Source of the DNA: Gp6-AA40 sp050742535
GTDB taxonomy: Bacteria > Acidobacteriota > Vicinamibacteria > Vicinamibacterales > UBA2999
Direction of reading: 5' to 3'
DNA length: 16,736 nucleotides
Assembly (NCBI GenBank): GCA_050742535.1
Contig: JBOGIQ010000109.1
Span: 1-16,736 of the forward strand
Below the pieces are notes generated by a model. That model searched no databases, had not been told where the DNA came from, and saw only the letters and a program-made list of their open reading frames with translations. Each line of letters begins with the position of its first letter. The first letter of the stretch is position 1. Shown here one piece after another: positions 6,248 to 14,222 of this stretch. Both the position numbers and the translations under genes were made by a program.

Positions 6248-7023
6248 GCGTACGCATGAAACGATCAGTGTGCGTCGCCGCCGCCATGCTCATCTGCGCC
6301 GTCGTCTCTGCGCAGGCACAGCGAAGCCAGGCCGCCCCCGTGTTCGGCTACGAGGTTGTGAACGTGTATCCCCACGATCGCAACGCGTTCACCCAGGGAC
6401 TGCTGTATCGCGACGGCGTGCTCTACGAGAGCACCGGCCTGAACGGCCGGTCGTCGCTTCGAAAGGTCCAGCTCGAGACCGGCAAGGTGTTGCAGCAAAT
6501 CAGCGTCGAAAGCCGCTACTTTGCCGAGGGGCTGACCGACTGGGGCTCCCGCCTGGTGCAGCTCACGTGGAACACCAATGTCGGTTTCGTCTATGACCTG
6601 GCGTCGTTCAAGCAGCTGCAGACCTTCGGTTACGAGGGCGAGGGCTGGGGCCTGGCGCGCGACGCGAAACGGATCGTGATGAGCGACGGGACCCCGACGC
6701 TGCGGTTCCTGGATCCGCAGACGTTCAGGGTCGTAGGCCGGTTACCGGTGACCGACGGCAATCTGCCGGTGGACGACCTGAACGAGCTCGAAGTGATCGA
6801 CGGACAGGTCTATGCGAACGTGTGGCTGACCGACCGCATTGCGATGATTTCGCCGGAGAGCGGCCGCGTGACCGGCTGGATCAATCTCGCCGGCCTGATG
6901 CCGCGCGGCTCGGTGTCCGGCGACGCGGTCCTCAACGGCATCGCCTACGATGCGCAGCGCAAGCGTCTCTTCGTGACCGGGAAGCTGTGGCCGTCGCTGT
7001 TTGAGATTCGGATTCGTCGTTGA
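6244..7023 (+). CDS. Glutaminyl-peptide cyclotransferase (bacterial/plant type)
   Basis: This enzyme converts N-terminal glutamine of peptides or proteins to pyroglutamate. The family folds as a five-bladed beta-propeller and is unrelated to the zinc-dependent mammalian enzyme. Hallmarks present: PHDRNAFTQGLLY, YESTGLNGRS, FAEGLTDW, GEGWGL, MSDGT, LNELEVIDGQVYANVW and LNGIAYD...LFVTGKLWP. A signal peptide (MKRSVCVAAAMLICAVVSAQAQ) sends it to the periplasm. ATG 6244 overlaps the upstream stop (ATGA); a second ATG at 6256 would give a cleaner signal peptide. Length 259 aa is normal. Its stop overlaps the ispE TTG. It interrupts the usual lolB-ispE adjacency, so it may act on envelope proteins made from the same transcript; that link is inference. 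Confidence 0.9.
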   Translation: MSVRMKRSVCVAAAMLICAVVSAQAQRSQAAPVFGYEVVNVYPHDRNAFTQGLLYRDGVLYESTGLNGRSSLRKVQLETGKVLQQISVESRYFAEGLTDWGSRLVQLTWNTNVGFVYDLASFKQLQTFGYEGEGWGLARDAKRIVMSDGTPTLRFLDPQTFRVVGRLPVTDGNLPVDDLNELEVIDGQVYANVWLTDRIAMISPESGRVTGWINLAGLMPRGSVSGDAVLNGIAYDAQRKRLFVTGKLWPSLFEIRIRR

Positions 7024-7937
7024 CGACACCGTCGGTCATCGTTCGCGCGCACGCAAAAATCAACCTCGACCTGCGCGTGCTCGGTCCACGTCCCGACGGC
7101 TACCATGAGCTCCGCACCGTGTTCCAGTCGATCGCGCTGCACGACGTCATCGAATGCGTGCCGCGTGCCGGCGCGCTCGCCATCGAGTGCACCACGGCCG
7201 GCGTCCCGCTCGATGCGTCGAACCACGTCTGGCGGGCGGCCGACGCGTTGTGGCGCGCGCTGCGGAGACCTCCACCCGTCCGTGACGTGCTGATTCGCCT
7301 GCAGAAGAACATTCCGCTGCAGGCCGGCCTCGGCGGTGGGAGCGCCGACGCGGCGGCGGCGTTGATCGGACTCGCCCGGCTGTGGAAGACCCCTGTCCGT
7401 CCGTCGCAGTTGACGGATGTCGCCGCGACGCTTGGCGCGGACGTGCCGTTCTTCCTCTCCGGCGGTACCGCGCTGGGTCTCGGACGCGGCGACGAGGTCT
7501 ACCCGCTGGCGGATCTGGCCCGTCATTGGATCGTCCTCCTGGTTCCCGGGTTTGGCGTGTCGACGGCGGATGCCTACAACTCGTACGACGCCGAGCGCGA
7601 TCTGTCGCGCGGCGTCAGCGCCCGTGAACCGCAGCATGTGCCGGGGCCGTGGCCATCGCGCGCCGCCCAGATGATCAACGACCTCGAGGCGCCCATCGCC
7701 CGCCACCACCCGGAGATCGATCAGATGCGCACCGCGCTCAGACGCGCCGGCGCGCTTGCCGCCGCGATGTCCGGCAGTGGATCGGCAGTATTCGGCCTGT
7801 TCCAGAAACGCGCCGATGCGCTGGCGGCCGTCGATCGGCTGTCGGGTTCCGGGTGGCGCGTGCTGCTGACCGAATCGCTCGATCGCGGCGACTATGCGCG
7901 GCGCAGCCGGCCCGCGCTGCGGCGCCGAGCGGCGTGA
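7020..7937 (+). CDS. ispE: 4-diphosphocytidyl-2-C-methyl-D-erythritol kinase (IspE)
   Basis: IspE phosphorylates CDP-methylerythritol in the MEP pathway to isopentenyl diphosphate, in the cytoplasm. This GHMP kinase has AHAKINLDLRVLGPRPDGYHEL (residues 10-31) with K13, the glycine-rich ATP loop PLQAGLGGGSADAAAA (99-114), GADVPFFLSGGTALGLGRGD with catalytic-position D141, and the C-terminal MSGSGSAVFGLF. Length 305 aa is slightly above the usual 280-290. The start is TTG at 7020, overlapping the upstream TGA as TTGA; no other start fits before the conserved AKINL. The stop overlaps the GTG of the next gene. Neighbours lolB (upstream) and tRNA-Gln/prs (downstream) match a known gene order. Confidence 0.96.
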   Translation: MTTPSVIVRAHAKINLDLRVLGPRPDGYHELRTVFQSIALHDVIECVPRAGALAIECTTAGVPLDASNHVWRAADALWRALRRPPPVRDVLIRLQKNIPLQAGLGGGSADAAAALIGLARLWKTPVRPSQLTDVAATLGADVPFFLSGGTALGLGRGDEVYPLADLARHWIVLLVPGFGVSTADAYNSYDAERDLSRGVSAREPQHVPGPWPSRAAQMINDLEAPIARHHPEIDQMRTALRRAGALAAAMSGSGSAVFGLFQKRADALAAVDRLSGSGWRVLLTESLDRGDYARRSRPALRRRAA

Positions 7938-9613
7938 CGCCCGGACACCTCCGCCTGTTTTTCGTCGTGCTGCTCGTCGCAGCCGTGACGCCGTTCTTCG
8001 TCAACCTCGGCGATGCGTCGATCTGGGATGCGAACGAGGCCTATTACGTGGAAACGCCGCGCGAGATGATCGAAAGCGGCGATTGGATCAATCCCTCCTT
8101 CAATTACGAGCCGCGCTTCAACAAACCCGTCCTCAGTTATTGGATCGTCGGCGGCTTGTATCAGATGTTCGGCGTCTCGCTCGCGGTCGAGCGTGCCGCC
8201 ATTGCCGCCGCCGCGGTGTTCATGCTGATCGCCGTGTGGTTCATGGCGCGCGCCTCGTCTCCACAGCCGCTGGCGCCGCTGCTGGCAGCGCTGGGGCTGG
8301 CTGCGGGGCCGCGCTTCTTCATGTTCAGCCGGCGCATCTTCGTCGACATGGCCGTCACCGCCATGATGACGCTGACGCTGCTCTTTTTCGTGCTGGCCGA
8401 ACGCTATCCCTCGCGGCGGCGGCTGTTCCTCGTGTTGATGTACGTGTCCGTCGGCCTCGGTGTGCTGACGAAGGGCCCGGTTGCCGCGGTCCTTCCGTTC
8501 CTCGTGTTCGTCGCCTATCTGGCGATTCACCGTGAACTCGGCCGCCTGCGCCAGATGATGATTCCGGCTGGAGCGCTGGTCGCTCTGGCGATTGCCGCAC
8601 CCTGGTACGTCGCGCTGTACATGCAGCACGGCTGGACGCACATCACCGGGTTCTTCATCGGCGAGAACGTGGGCCGCTTCACGGAAACCATCGGCGTGCA
8701 GGCACGTGCCTGGCACTTCTATATTCCTGTGGTGCTCAGCGACATGCTTCCCTGGTCGCTGTGTCTCCCGGCCGTGGTCATGACGTGGTGGGCGGATCGC
8801 CGGCGTGATCGGGAGAACGTGTCCGTTCGGATCCGAACGCTCCTGCTCCTGTGGATCGCGGTCATCGTTGTGGTGTTCTCGCTATCGCAGACAAAGCAGG
8901 ACCTCTATATCTTTCCGATCGTGGCCGCCGTTGCCGTCCTTGGAGGCGATTGGGTGGCCCGTGCACTCGCCGGACGTAGTGTCCGCCTTCAGGCGGACCA
9001 GCCCGCCGGCCGATGGTTCACCGGCACGTTGACCGTGTTCGGCATCGTGATGACGCTTCTGGGTGTCGGCGTGCTGTACCTGTTCAGCGGCGACCGCACG
9101 GTGTACATCGATGGAACCCGTGCGGCGGCGATGATTACCATCGTCGGCGGCCTGGTCGTTGCGGTTCTGCCATGGCGCGGCCGCGACGCGGTGGCCGTGT
9201 CGGCGGCGCTTCTCGTGTTCATCGCCTTCAACTGGATCCTCGCGGTGCGCGCCCTGCCGGACTTCGAACGCTACAAACCCGTGGTTCCGTTGAGCCGAAT
9301 GATCGAGCAGCGCGCCGGACCGGAAGACGTCGTGGCACATTTCGACGTTGCGCTGCCGAGCATGGTCTATTACCTCCGCCGGCATATCGAGGGCGGCCTG
9401 GACGAAGGCACGTTCACGCGGCTGCTCGGTTCCGATCGCCGTGTGTTCGCGGTGCTTCCCGAGGATCGCTACGAAGCGCTGAAGGGGAAGTTTGGCGTCG
9501 AAACCTGCGTGATCGGCCGGCACCTGACGTCGGATATCCGGTTGCGATCGCTGCTCGAACAGCAGCCTCCCCCGGAGGTGCTTCTCATCACGAACCGATG
9601 TCCCGCGCCGTGA
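7934..9613 (+). CDS. ArnT-like glycosyltransferase, family 39
   Basis: This 559-aa multi-pass membrane enzyme uses a polyprenyl-phosphate sugar to glycosylate lipid A, protein or another acceptor on the periplasmic side. The N-terminal signature of the ArnT/PMT superfamily is clear: DASIWDANEAYYVETPREMIESGDW (acidic D32 and E35, the first-loop catalytic region), NKPVLSYW, then FSRRIFVDM, GVLTKGPVAAVLPF and KQDLYIFPIVAA. About a dozen membrane segments are followed by a soluble C-terminal domain. I set the start at GTG 7934, which overlaps the ispE stop as GTGA; a longer reading frame upstream is an ispE shadow. Residues R348-D355 (RSVRLQAD), in a loop between membrane segments, are encoded by a REP-like element. 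Acceptor and sugar cannot be deduced. Confidence 0.88.
   Translation: MTPGHLRLFFVVLLVAAVTPFFVNLGDASIWDANEAYYVETPREMIESGDWINPSFNYEPRFNKPVLSYWIVGGLYQMFGVSLAVERAAIAAAAVFMLIAVWFMARASSPQPLAPLLAALGLAAGPRFFMFSRRIFVDMAVTAMMTLTLLFFVLAERYPSRRRLFLVLMYVSVGLGVLTKGPVAAVLPFLVFVAYLAIHRELGRLRQMMIPAGALVALAIAAPWYVALYMQHGWTHITGFFIGENVGRFTETIGVQARAWHFYIPVVLSDMLPWSLCLPAVVMTWWADRRRDRENVSVRIRTLLLLWIAVIVVVFSLSQTKQDLYIFPIVAAVAVLGGDWVARALAGRSVRLQADQPAGRWFTGTLTVFGIVMTLLGVGVLYLFSGDRTVYIDGTRAAAMITIVGGLVVAVLPWRGRDAVAVSAALLVFIAFNWILAVRALPDFERYKPVVPLSRMIEQRAGPEDVVAHFDVALPSMVYYLRRHIEGGLDEGTFTRLLGSDRRVFAVLPEDRYEALKGKFGVETCVIGRHLTSDIRLRSLLEQQPPPEVLLITNRCPAP
8976..8998 (+). repeat. REP-like hairpin with GTAG foot, inside the GT39 gene
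   Basis: GTAG (8976-8979), one T, then perfect arms GTCCGCCT (8981-8988) and AGGCGGAC (8991-8998) around TC. All 23 bases are identical to 11879-11901. It is read in frame as part of SVRLQAD in the GT39 protein. From memory, VRL(K/Q)AD-type peptides recur in acidobacterial proteins. Confidence 0.8.
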
Positions 9614-10569
9614 GGTTCGCGGCCCGCGAAGAGACCCCGTGCAACCTGTGCGGCGCCAGCACCTACGTCGTCGTCGGCACACGCGACCGCGACGGAAACC
9701 CGCTCCGCACGGTCCTCTGTACGGCCTGCGGGCTCGTGTGGACGAATCCCCGGCCGACCGCCGCCGACATGAACGCGTACTACGAGAGGTCGTACCGCGC
9801 CGACTACAAGGGACATCGCGCGCCGCCACCGCGGAAGATCGTCCGCGGTTTTCTTGGCGCCGCCGATCGCCGGAGCGTGCTGCGGCCGTTCGGCGCGCGC
9901 ACGATGCTCGACGTCGGATGCGGGGCCGGTGAACTCGTCTATCTGATGCGGCGCGACGGAGTCGATGCGTCCGGTCTCGAGCCAGGGATCGAGTTTGCGG
10001 AGTTCGCACGAACGGTTCTCGGCGTGCCGATCCAGACCGCCGCCGTCGATGCGGCGAGCGTTCCTCCGGAATCACAGGATCTCGTGACGATGTTTCACGC
10101 GCTGGAGCACGTCCCGGATCCGCTCGCGGTGTTGACGACGGTGCGCACCTGGATCAGGAACGGCGGTCACCTCGTCGTCGAGGTGCCCAACATCGCCGCG
10201 CGCGTGCAGGCGCCGAATCACCAGTATCACTACGCGCACCTGCACCACTTCACCGGCAGCACGCTTGCCGCACTGGGGGAGGCGGCCGGTTTACGGCTCA
10301 TGGAGACCCGATACACCGACGACCGCGGCAATGTCATCGGCGTGTTTCAGCGTGCGGGCGACGAGCGGCGGCATCCTGCTGGTCTGGACGCTGAGGCAGC
10401 GCGGACGCTGGCAGCGCTCAGGTCGCATACGGTGACCAGACATTACTTCTCAGCCGTGCCGTATGTCCGCGCGGTCCGCCGATTGCGCCGCCGGATCGCC
10501 GAAAATCGAGTGCTTCGCCGGCTGCGGACGGTCGAGGAGGCTGTCCGCTGGGCCGACTCTCTTCCTTAG
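9598..10569 (+). CDS. Class I SAM-dependent methyltransferase with N-terminal Cys4 zinc ribbon
   Basis: This 323-aa protein begins with a likely zinc ribbon (CNLC 15-18, CTAC 41-44, followed by GLVWTNPRP). It continues with a Rossmann methyltransferase domain: SAM motif I LDVGCGAGELVYL (104-116), an acidic position in GLEPG, HALEHVPDP (167-175) and HLVVEVPN. The HYAHLHHFTGSTLAAL stretch is typical of methyltransferases in sugar, glycolipid and secondary-metabolite clusters (methyltransferase 23-like). The ATG at 9598 overlaps the GT39 gene by 16 bp; a GTG at 9610 making a GTGA overlap is an equally fair start. Coupling to a GT39 enzyme suggests modification of the same glycan, by inference. 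The substrate is unknown. The C-terminal 70 residues are Arg-rich. Confidence 0.85.
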   Translation: MSRAVRFAAREETPCNLCGASTYVVVGTRDRDGNPLRTVLCTACGLVWTNPRPTAADMNAYYERSYRADYKGHRAPPPRKIVRGFLGAADRRSVLRPFGARTMLDVGCGAGELVYLMRRDGVDASGLEPGIEFAEFARTVLGVPIQTAAVDAASVPPESQDLVTMFHALEHVPDPLAVLTTVRTWIRNGGHLVVEVPNIAARVQAPNHQYHYAHLHHFTGSTLAALGEAAGLRLMETRYTDDRGNVIGVFQRAGDERRHPAGLDAEAARTLAALRSHTVTRHYFSAVPYVRAVRRLRRRIAENRVLRRLRTVEEAVRWADSLP

Positions 10570-10612
10570 GCCCTCTCCGCGTCCTCCGGAGGTATAGGCC
10601 TCGGGCCTCGGT

Positions 10613-10642
10613 TTGGCGATCGACGGTAACCTCGTCTACACT
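10613..10642 (+). promoter_or_regulatory. Probable sigma70-type promoter for tRNA-Gln
   Basis: TTGGCG (10613-10618) and TACACT (10637-10642), 18 bp apart, each match four of six consensus bases. RNA would start near 10650, about 45 nt before the tRNA. Nothing else in 10570-10693 looks coding. Confidence 0.4.
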
Positions 10643-10693
10643 AAGAGTTTCCGTTAGCACGGGCGGGTGATTCCCTACAGATCCAGGACGAAC

Positions 10694-10768
10694 TGGGGCG
10701 TGGCCAAGTGGTAAGGCGCGGGTCTTTGGATCCCGTATTCGAAGGTTCGAATCCTTCCGCCCCAACCA
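10694..10768 (+). tRNA. tRNA-Gln (anticodon TTG, CCA encoded)
   Basis: The cloverleaf is complete: acceptor TGGGGCG/CGCCCCA, D-arm GCC/GGC with AAGTGGTAA loop, anticodon stem CGGG/CCCG with loop CTTTGGA (anticodon TTG at 10726-10728), 5-nt variable loop, T-arm GAAGG/CCTTC with TTCGAAT, discriminator A and genomic CCA. The first base pair U1-A72 is typical of bacterial tRNA-Gln. Positions 31 and 39 are both T, so the anticodon stem closes with a U-U mismatch. It sits between the upstream operon and prs, as in Pseudomonas. Confidence 0.95.
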
Positions 10769-10784
10769 GCCTTCGCGCGCCGCA

Positions 10785-10855
10785 GCTCTCGGAGGCGCGC
10801 CTCGGCTAGGCAAGCCGCCGGCCGAGAGCGGAGGCGGCTACGGCTGGCAAGCCAG
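10785..10855. other. Structured spacer between tRNA-Gln and prs
   Basis: Arms GCTCTCGG (10785-10792) and CCGAGAGC (10822-10829) enclose a 12-bp perfect palindrome GAGGCGCGCCTC (10792-10803) and a GGCTAGGCAAGCC segment. A related CGGCTGGCAAGCCAGG follows. There is no T-run. It may end the tRNA transcript or fold in the prs leader. Confidence 0.45.
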
Positions 10856-10884
10856 GCGCAAACCCGGACGGAAGAAGAAGAGGC

Positions 10885-11868
10885 ATGAAGAGACCGCCGC
10901 TCAGCGGTGCAGGACTGATGGCAACGGGATTTGGCGATCTGAAGATCTTTTCCGGCAGCGCCCACCCGCAGCTGGCGAAGGACATTGCCGATTTCCTCGG
11001 TATTCCGCTCGGTCAGGCCCGTCTGCGCCGTTTCCCGGACAGCGAGGTCTCGTTCCAGATCGACGAGAACATCCGCGGCGCCGACGTCTTCATCGTGCAG
11101 CCGACGTCGACGCCGGTTGACCAGCACCTGATGGAGATGCTGGTGATGATCGACGCCTTCCGGCGGTCGTCGGCAGCGCGAATCACAGCGGTGATTCCGT
11201 ATTACGGCTACGCGCGGCAGGATCGCAAAGACAAGCCGCGGGTGCCGATCTCGGCGAAGCTGGTGGCGAATCTGCTCAGTGCCGCCGGCACGAACCGCGT
11301 GCTGACGATGGATCTGCACAAGGCGCAGATTCAGGGGTTCTTTGACATCCCGGTGGATCATCTGTTCGCGGCGCCCGTCATCGTCGAATACTGCTTGCGG
11401 CTGCAGGCGGAAGACCTGACGATCGTCTCGCCTGACGCCGGCGGCGCCGAACGCGCGCGGGCCTATGCGAAGCGCCTCGACGCCGAGCTGGCCATTGTCG
11501 ACAAACGGCGCACGGAGGACGGCACGGCGGAAGTGATGAACGTCATCGGCGACGTCGACGGCCGCACGTGCATCCTGCAGGACGACATCATCGACACGGC
11601 GGGGACGATTCAAAAGGCCGCCGATGCGCTCAAGAAGGCGGGCGCGAAGCGCGTGCTGGCCTGCGCCGTTCACGGCGTGCTGTCCGGGCCGGCGATTGAA
11701 CGGATCGAGAAGTCGCCGCTCGATCAGCTGATCGTCACCAACTCGATTCCGGCGCGCGGGGAAGCGCAGCAGTGCAAGAAAATTGTTGTGCTGTCGGTCG
11801 CGCGGTTGCTCGGCCAGGCGATCCGGAATATCCACGAGGAAACGTCGGTGTCCTCGTTGTTCGTTTAA
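10885..11868 (+). CDS. prs: Ribose-phosphate pyrophosphokinase (PRPP synthase)
   Basis: Prs makes PRPP from ribose 5-phosphate and ATP in the cytoplasm, feeding purine, pyrimidine, histidine, tryptophan and NAD synthesis. Class I features are present: RRFPDSEVSFQIDENIRGADVF, the ATP loop YARQDRK (109-115), TMDLHKAQIQGFFDIPVDHL (141-160), SPDAGGAERAR, IVDKRR (K208 region) and the PRPP loop DDIIDTAGT (233-241). It is 327 aa from ATG 10885, preceded by purine-rich AGAAGAAGAGG. An ATG at 10918 (MATGFGDLKIFSG) matches the usual N-terminus better and may be the real start. It is followed by a REP-like hairpin and rplY. Confidence 0.96.
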   Translation: MKRPPLSGAGLMATGFGDLKIFSGSAHPQLAKDIADFLGIPLGQARLRRFPDSEVSFQIDENIRGADVFIVQPTSTPVDQHLMEMLVMIDAFRRSSAARITAVIPYYGYARQDRKDKPRVPISAKLVANLLSAAGTNRVLTMDLHKAQIQGFFDIPVDHLFAAPVIVEYCLRLQAEDLTIVSPDAGGAERARAYAKRLDAELAIVDKRRTEDGTAEVMNVIGDVDGRTCILQDDIIDTAGTIQKAADALKKAGAKRVLACAVHGVLSGPAIERIEKSPLDQLIVTNSIPARGEAQQCKKIVVLSVARLLGQAIRNIHEETSVSSLFV

Positions 11869-11878
11869 CGCGTCGTAG

Positions 11879-11901
11879 GTAGTGTCCGCCTTCAGGCGGA
11901 C
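11879..11901 (+). repeat. REP-like hairpin with GTAG foot, rplY leader
   Basis: GTAG (11879-11882), one T, then arms GTCCGCCT (11884-11891) and AGGCGGAC (11894-11901) around TC. It is identical over 23 bases to 8976-8998. It fills most of the prs-rplY gap, ending 17 nt before the rplY ATG. Confidence 0.82.
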
Positions 11902-11918
11902 AGGTAACAGAGAGAGAT

Positions 11919-12598
<680 letters not shown>

Positions 12599-12602
<4 letters not shown>

Positions 12603-12624
12603 AGGCCGACCTTCAGGTCGGCCT
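12599..12624 (+). repeat. REP-like hairpin with GTAG foot, spanning the rplY-pth junction
   Basis: GTAG (12599-12602, containing the rplY TAG stop), then perfect 10-bp arms AGGCCGACCT (12603-12612) and AGGTCGGCCT (12615-12624) around TC. It fills the whole gap to the pth ATG at 12626, so any pth ribosome binding site (AGG at 12615-12617) is in the stem. Confidence 0.82.
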
Positions 12625-12625
12625 G

Positions 12626-13219
12626 ATGATCGTGAAGCTCATTGTTGGACTCGGCAATCCTGGTCGCGAATATCGGGACACCCGTCACAACGCCGGCTTC
12701 ATGGTCGTCGACGAACTCGCGCGTCGCCACGACCTGACGTGGGCGATGGCGCCGGGCCAGGTCCCCGATGCGTTCGTCGCGAAGAAATACGGGCAGGATC
12801 CGCTGCTGCTGGCCAAACCGCTCAGCTATATGAACCTGAGCGGGGACGCCGCGGCGGCGCTGCTGCGGTATTACGATGTCGCGGCGGCGGATCTGCTGAT
12901 CGTCGTCGACGACATCGATCTGCCGTTCGGGCGGCTGCGCGCGCGGCCGTCCGGTTCGGCCGGAACCCACAACGGCCTCAGATCGATCGTGGGCCGGCTG
13001 GGCACGGAGTTTCCCCGGCTGCGTATCGGGGTCGGGCGCGGAGATGCGAGGCGGGACCTCGCGGATCACGTGCTCTCGAAGTTCGAGCCTGCCGAACGCG
13101 AGCAGCTCGAATCGGTCATCACCCGGGCGGCCGACGCCGCCGAGATGTTCGCCGCGGAGGGCATCGTCACGGTGATGAACACGTACAACGCGGACGACGC
13201 GGAGTCCGCTGAAAACTGA
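12626..13219 (+). CDS. pth: Peptidyl-tRNA hydrolase
   Basis: Pth frees tRNA from prematurely released peptidyl-tRNA in the cytoplasm. The 197-aa protein shows the expected motifs: VGLGNPGREYRDTRHNAGF (N11 and catalytic H21), KPLSYMNLSG (N70), VVDDIDLPFGRLRARPSGSAGTHNGL (D96, N116) and FPRLRIGVGRG. I start it at ATG 12626, where homology begins (MIVKLIVGLGNPG); the longer frame upstream is an rplY shadow. The start lies two bases beyond a REP-like hairpin and has no free ribosome binding site, which suggests translational coupling or readthrough from rplY. The last dozen residues (NTYNADDAESAEN) extend past the conserved fold. Confidence 0.95.
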   Translation: MIVKLIVGLGNPGREYRDTRHNAGFMVVDELARRHDLTWAMAPGQVPDAFVAKKYGQDPLLLAKPLSYMNLSGDAAAALLRYYDVAAADLLIVVDDIDLPFGRLRARPSGSAGTHNGLRSIVGRLGTEFPRLRIGVGRGDARRDLADHVLSKFEPAEREQLESVITRAADAAEMFAAEGIVTVMNTYNADDAESAEN

Positions 13220-13261
13220 CTCCTTGCCACCGCGCGCTACGCCGGTGTGCCGGGCTTCGCG

Positions 13262-13363
13262 GGCCTAAGGGCCATGGCCTAAGGCCTAAGGAAAGAACGA
13301 AGCAAGTCCCCGCTTTGGCGGGCTTCGTCCTTCCCTTAGGCCTTGGGCCTTAGGCCTTGGCCC
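13262..13363. repeat. Long hairpin built of GGCCTAA/TTAGGCC heptamers
   Basis: The left side has 7-bp units GGCCTAA, GGGCCAT, GGCCTAA, GGCCTAA (13262-13289). The right side has TTAGGCC, TTGGGCC, TTAGGCC, TTGGCCC (13336-13363). Bases 13276-13303 pair with 13322-13349 with three differences in 28, one a possible G-U pair, and an 18-nt loop that itself can fold (CCGC/GCGG). It fills the gap between pth and rpsF (13220-13390), so it may be a terminator or attenuator for the ribosomal operon. Confidence 0.78.
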
Positions 13364-13390
13364 TCGAAGACAACGTCCAGAAGGAGACGT

Positions 13391-13846
13391 ATGAACAGGA
13401 AGTACGAACTCGTCTACGTCGTGTCGCCCGAGGCGACCGACGAGCAGGTCGCCGAGCTGCACACGCAGGTCGAGTCGATCCTGCAGCGCATGAACGGCAC
13501 GCTCGAGAAGACCGAGAACTGGGGCCGGCGCAAGCTGGCGTACGAGATCGGCCGTCACAAGGAAGGCACCTACGTTCTGGAGGTGATTCTCGGCGGCGGC
13601 GATCTGATGAAGGAAATCGATCGGCGGTTGAAAGTCAGCGACCTCGTCATCCGCCACCTGGTCGTGCGTGTCGACGAGGAGCAGGGCGTCGTCGAGCGGA
13701 CGCGGGCGCGTCGCACCGAGACGTCCCGCCGCCGCCGCGTCGCGCGCGGCCTCCCGCCGGAGCGCCAGCCGGGCGAAGGTCAGCGCGGCGAGCCGGATGA
13801 CGACCGCGACGATCGCTTTGATATGGGCGTGGAGGACATGCGATGA
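13391..13846 (+). CDS. rpsF: 30S ribosomal protein S6
   Basis: S6 binds S18 and 16S rRNA in the platform of the small subunit. Conserved parts are MNRKYELVYVVSPE, ENWGRRKLAYEIGRHKEGTYVLEVI and DRRLKVSDLVIRHLVVRVDE. The core is about 100 residues; the remaining 50 form a charged tail (RTRARRTETSRRRRVARG, then EPDDDRDDRFDMGVEDMR), making 151 aa, longer than E. coli S6. A strong ribosome binding site AAGGAG (13381-13386) fixes the start. The stop overlaps rpsR as ATGA. No ssb lies between rpsF and rpsR, unlike in many Gram-positive bacteria. Confidence 0.96.
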   Translation: MNRKYELVYVVSPEATDEQVAELHTQVESILQRMNGTLEKTENWGRRKLAYEIGRHKEGTYVLEVILGGGDLMKEIDRRLKVSDLVIRHLVVRVDEEQGVVERTRARRTETSRRRRVARGLPPERQPGEGQRGEPDDDRDDRFDMGVEDMR

Positions 13847-14136
13847 ACGGCAGGAAAGGATCGGGAGGCGGCCGCGGCAAGGGCGCGGCCGGCGCGCAGG
13901 GCAAGGACGGCCAGCGTCGTCCGATGTTCCGCCGCCGCAAGGTGTGCAAATTCTGCTCGGACAAGATCGACGACATCAACTACAAGGACGTCAAGCTGCT
14001 GATGCCGTTCGTCCCGGAGCGGGCGAAGATCCTGCCGCGGCGGATTTCGGGTACGTGCGCGCTGCACCAGCGCAAGCTGCGGACGGCGCTGATGCGCGCG
14101 CGTCAGCTCGCGCTCATCCCGTACACCGCGGAATAG
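13843..14136 (+). CDS. rpsR: 30S ribosomal protein S18 (zinc-binding form)
   Basis: S18 pairs with S6 on the small subunit. The 97-aa protein has a Gly/Lys/Arg-rich N-terminal extension (residues 2-27), then FRRRKVCKFCSDKIDDINYKD, LLMPFVPERAKILPRRISGTCALHQRKL and the basic C-terminus. CKFC together with the later Cys and His (GTCALH) forms a probable zinc site, the C+ form of S18. Its ATG overlaps the rpsF stop, so the two partners are made in step. It is followed by a REP-like doublet before rplI. Confidence 0.97.
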   Translation: MNGRKGSGGGRGKGAAGAQGKDGQRRPMFRRRKVCKFCSDKIDDINYKDVKLLMPFVPERAKILPRRISGTCALHQRKLRTALMRARQLALIPYTAE

Positions 14137-14155
14137 CATCGCGAACGACTTGATC

Positions 14156-14208
14156 GTGGGGCGGACCTTGTCAGGTCCGCTTGGCGCGCCTGACAAGGCG
14201 CGCCCCAC
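14156..14208. repeat. REP-like hairpin doublet (BIME-like), GTGG...CCAC
   Basis: The plus-strand unit is GTGG (14156-14159), with arms GCGGACCT (14161-14168) and AGGTCCGC (14173-14180) around TGTC. The mirror unit has arms GGCGCGCCT (14183-14191) and AGGCGCGCC (14196-14204) around GACA, then CCAC (14205-14208). The ends GTGGGGCG and CGCCCCAC are an 8-bp inverted repeat. It has the same architecture as 403-460 with different stem bases. It lies in the rplI leader, ending 14 nt before ATG, and could attenuate rplI. Confidence 0.82.
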
Positions 14209-14222
14209 TGTAACGAGGCATT

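Noticed and set aside
7649..7933. N-terminal extension of the GT39 protein
   Set aside because: It is an out-of-frame shadow of ispE; a GTGA junction at 7934 fits family length.
10418..11835. Minus-strand ORFs containing GWGGRIRTFE- and GWLGRKDSNLR-type peptides
   Set aside because: These are the familiar false proteins read antisense across a tRNA and its flanks; prs and the methyltransferase on the plus strand are clearly the real genes.
13220..13390. Riboswitch upstream of rpsF
   Set aside because: The region is dominated by a simple heptamer-based hairpin; no known aptamer motif was recognised.
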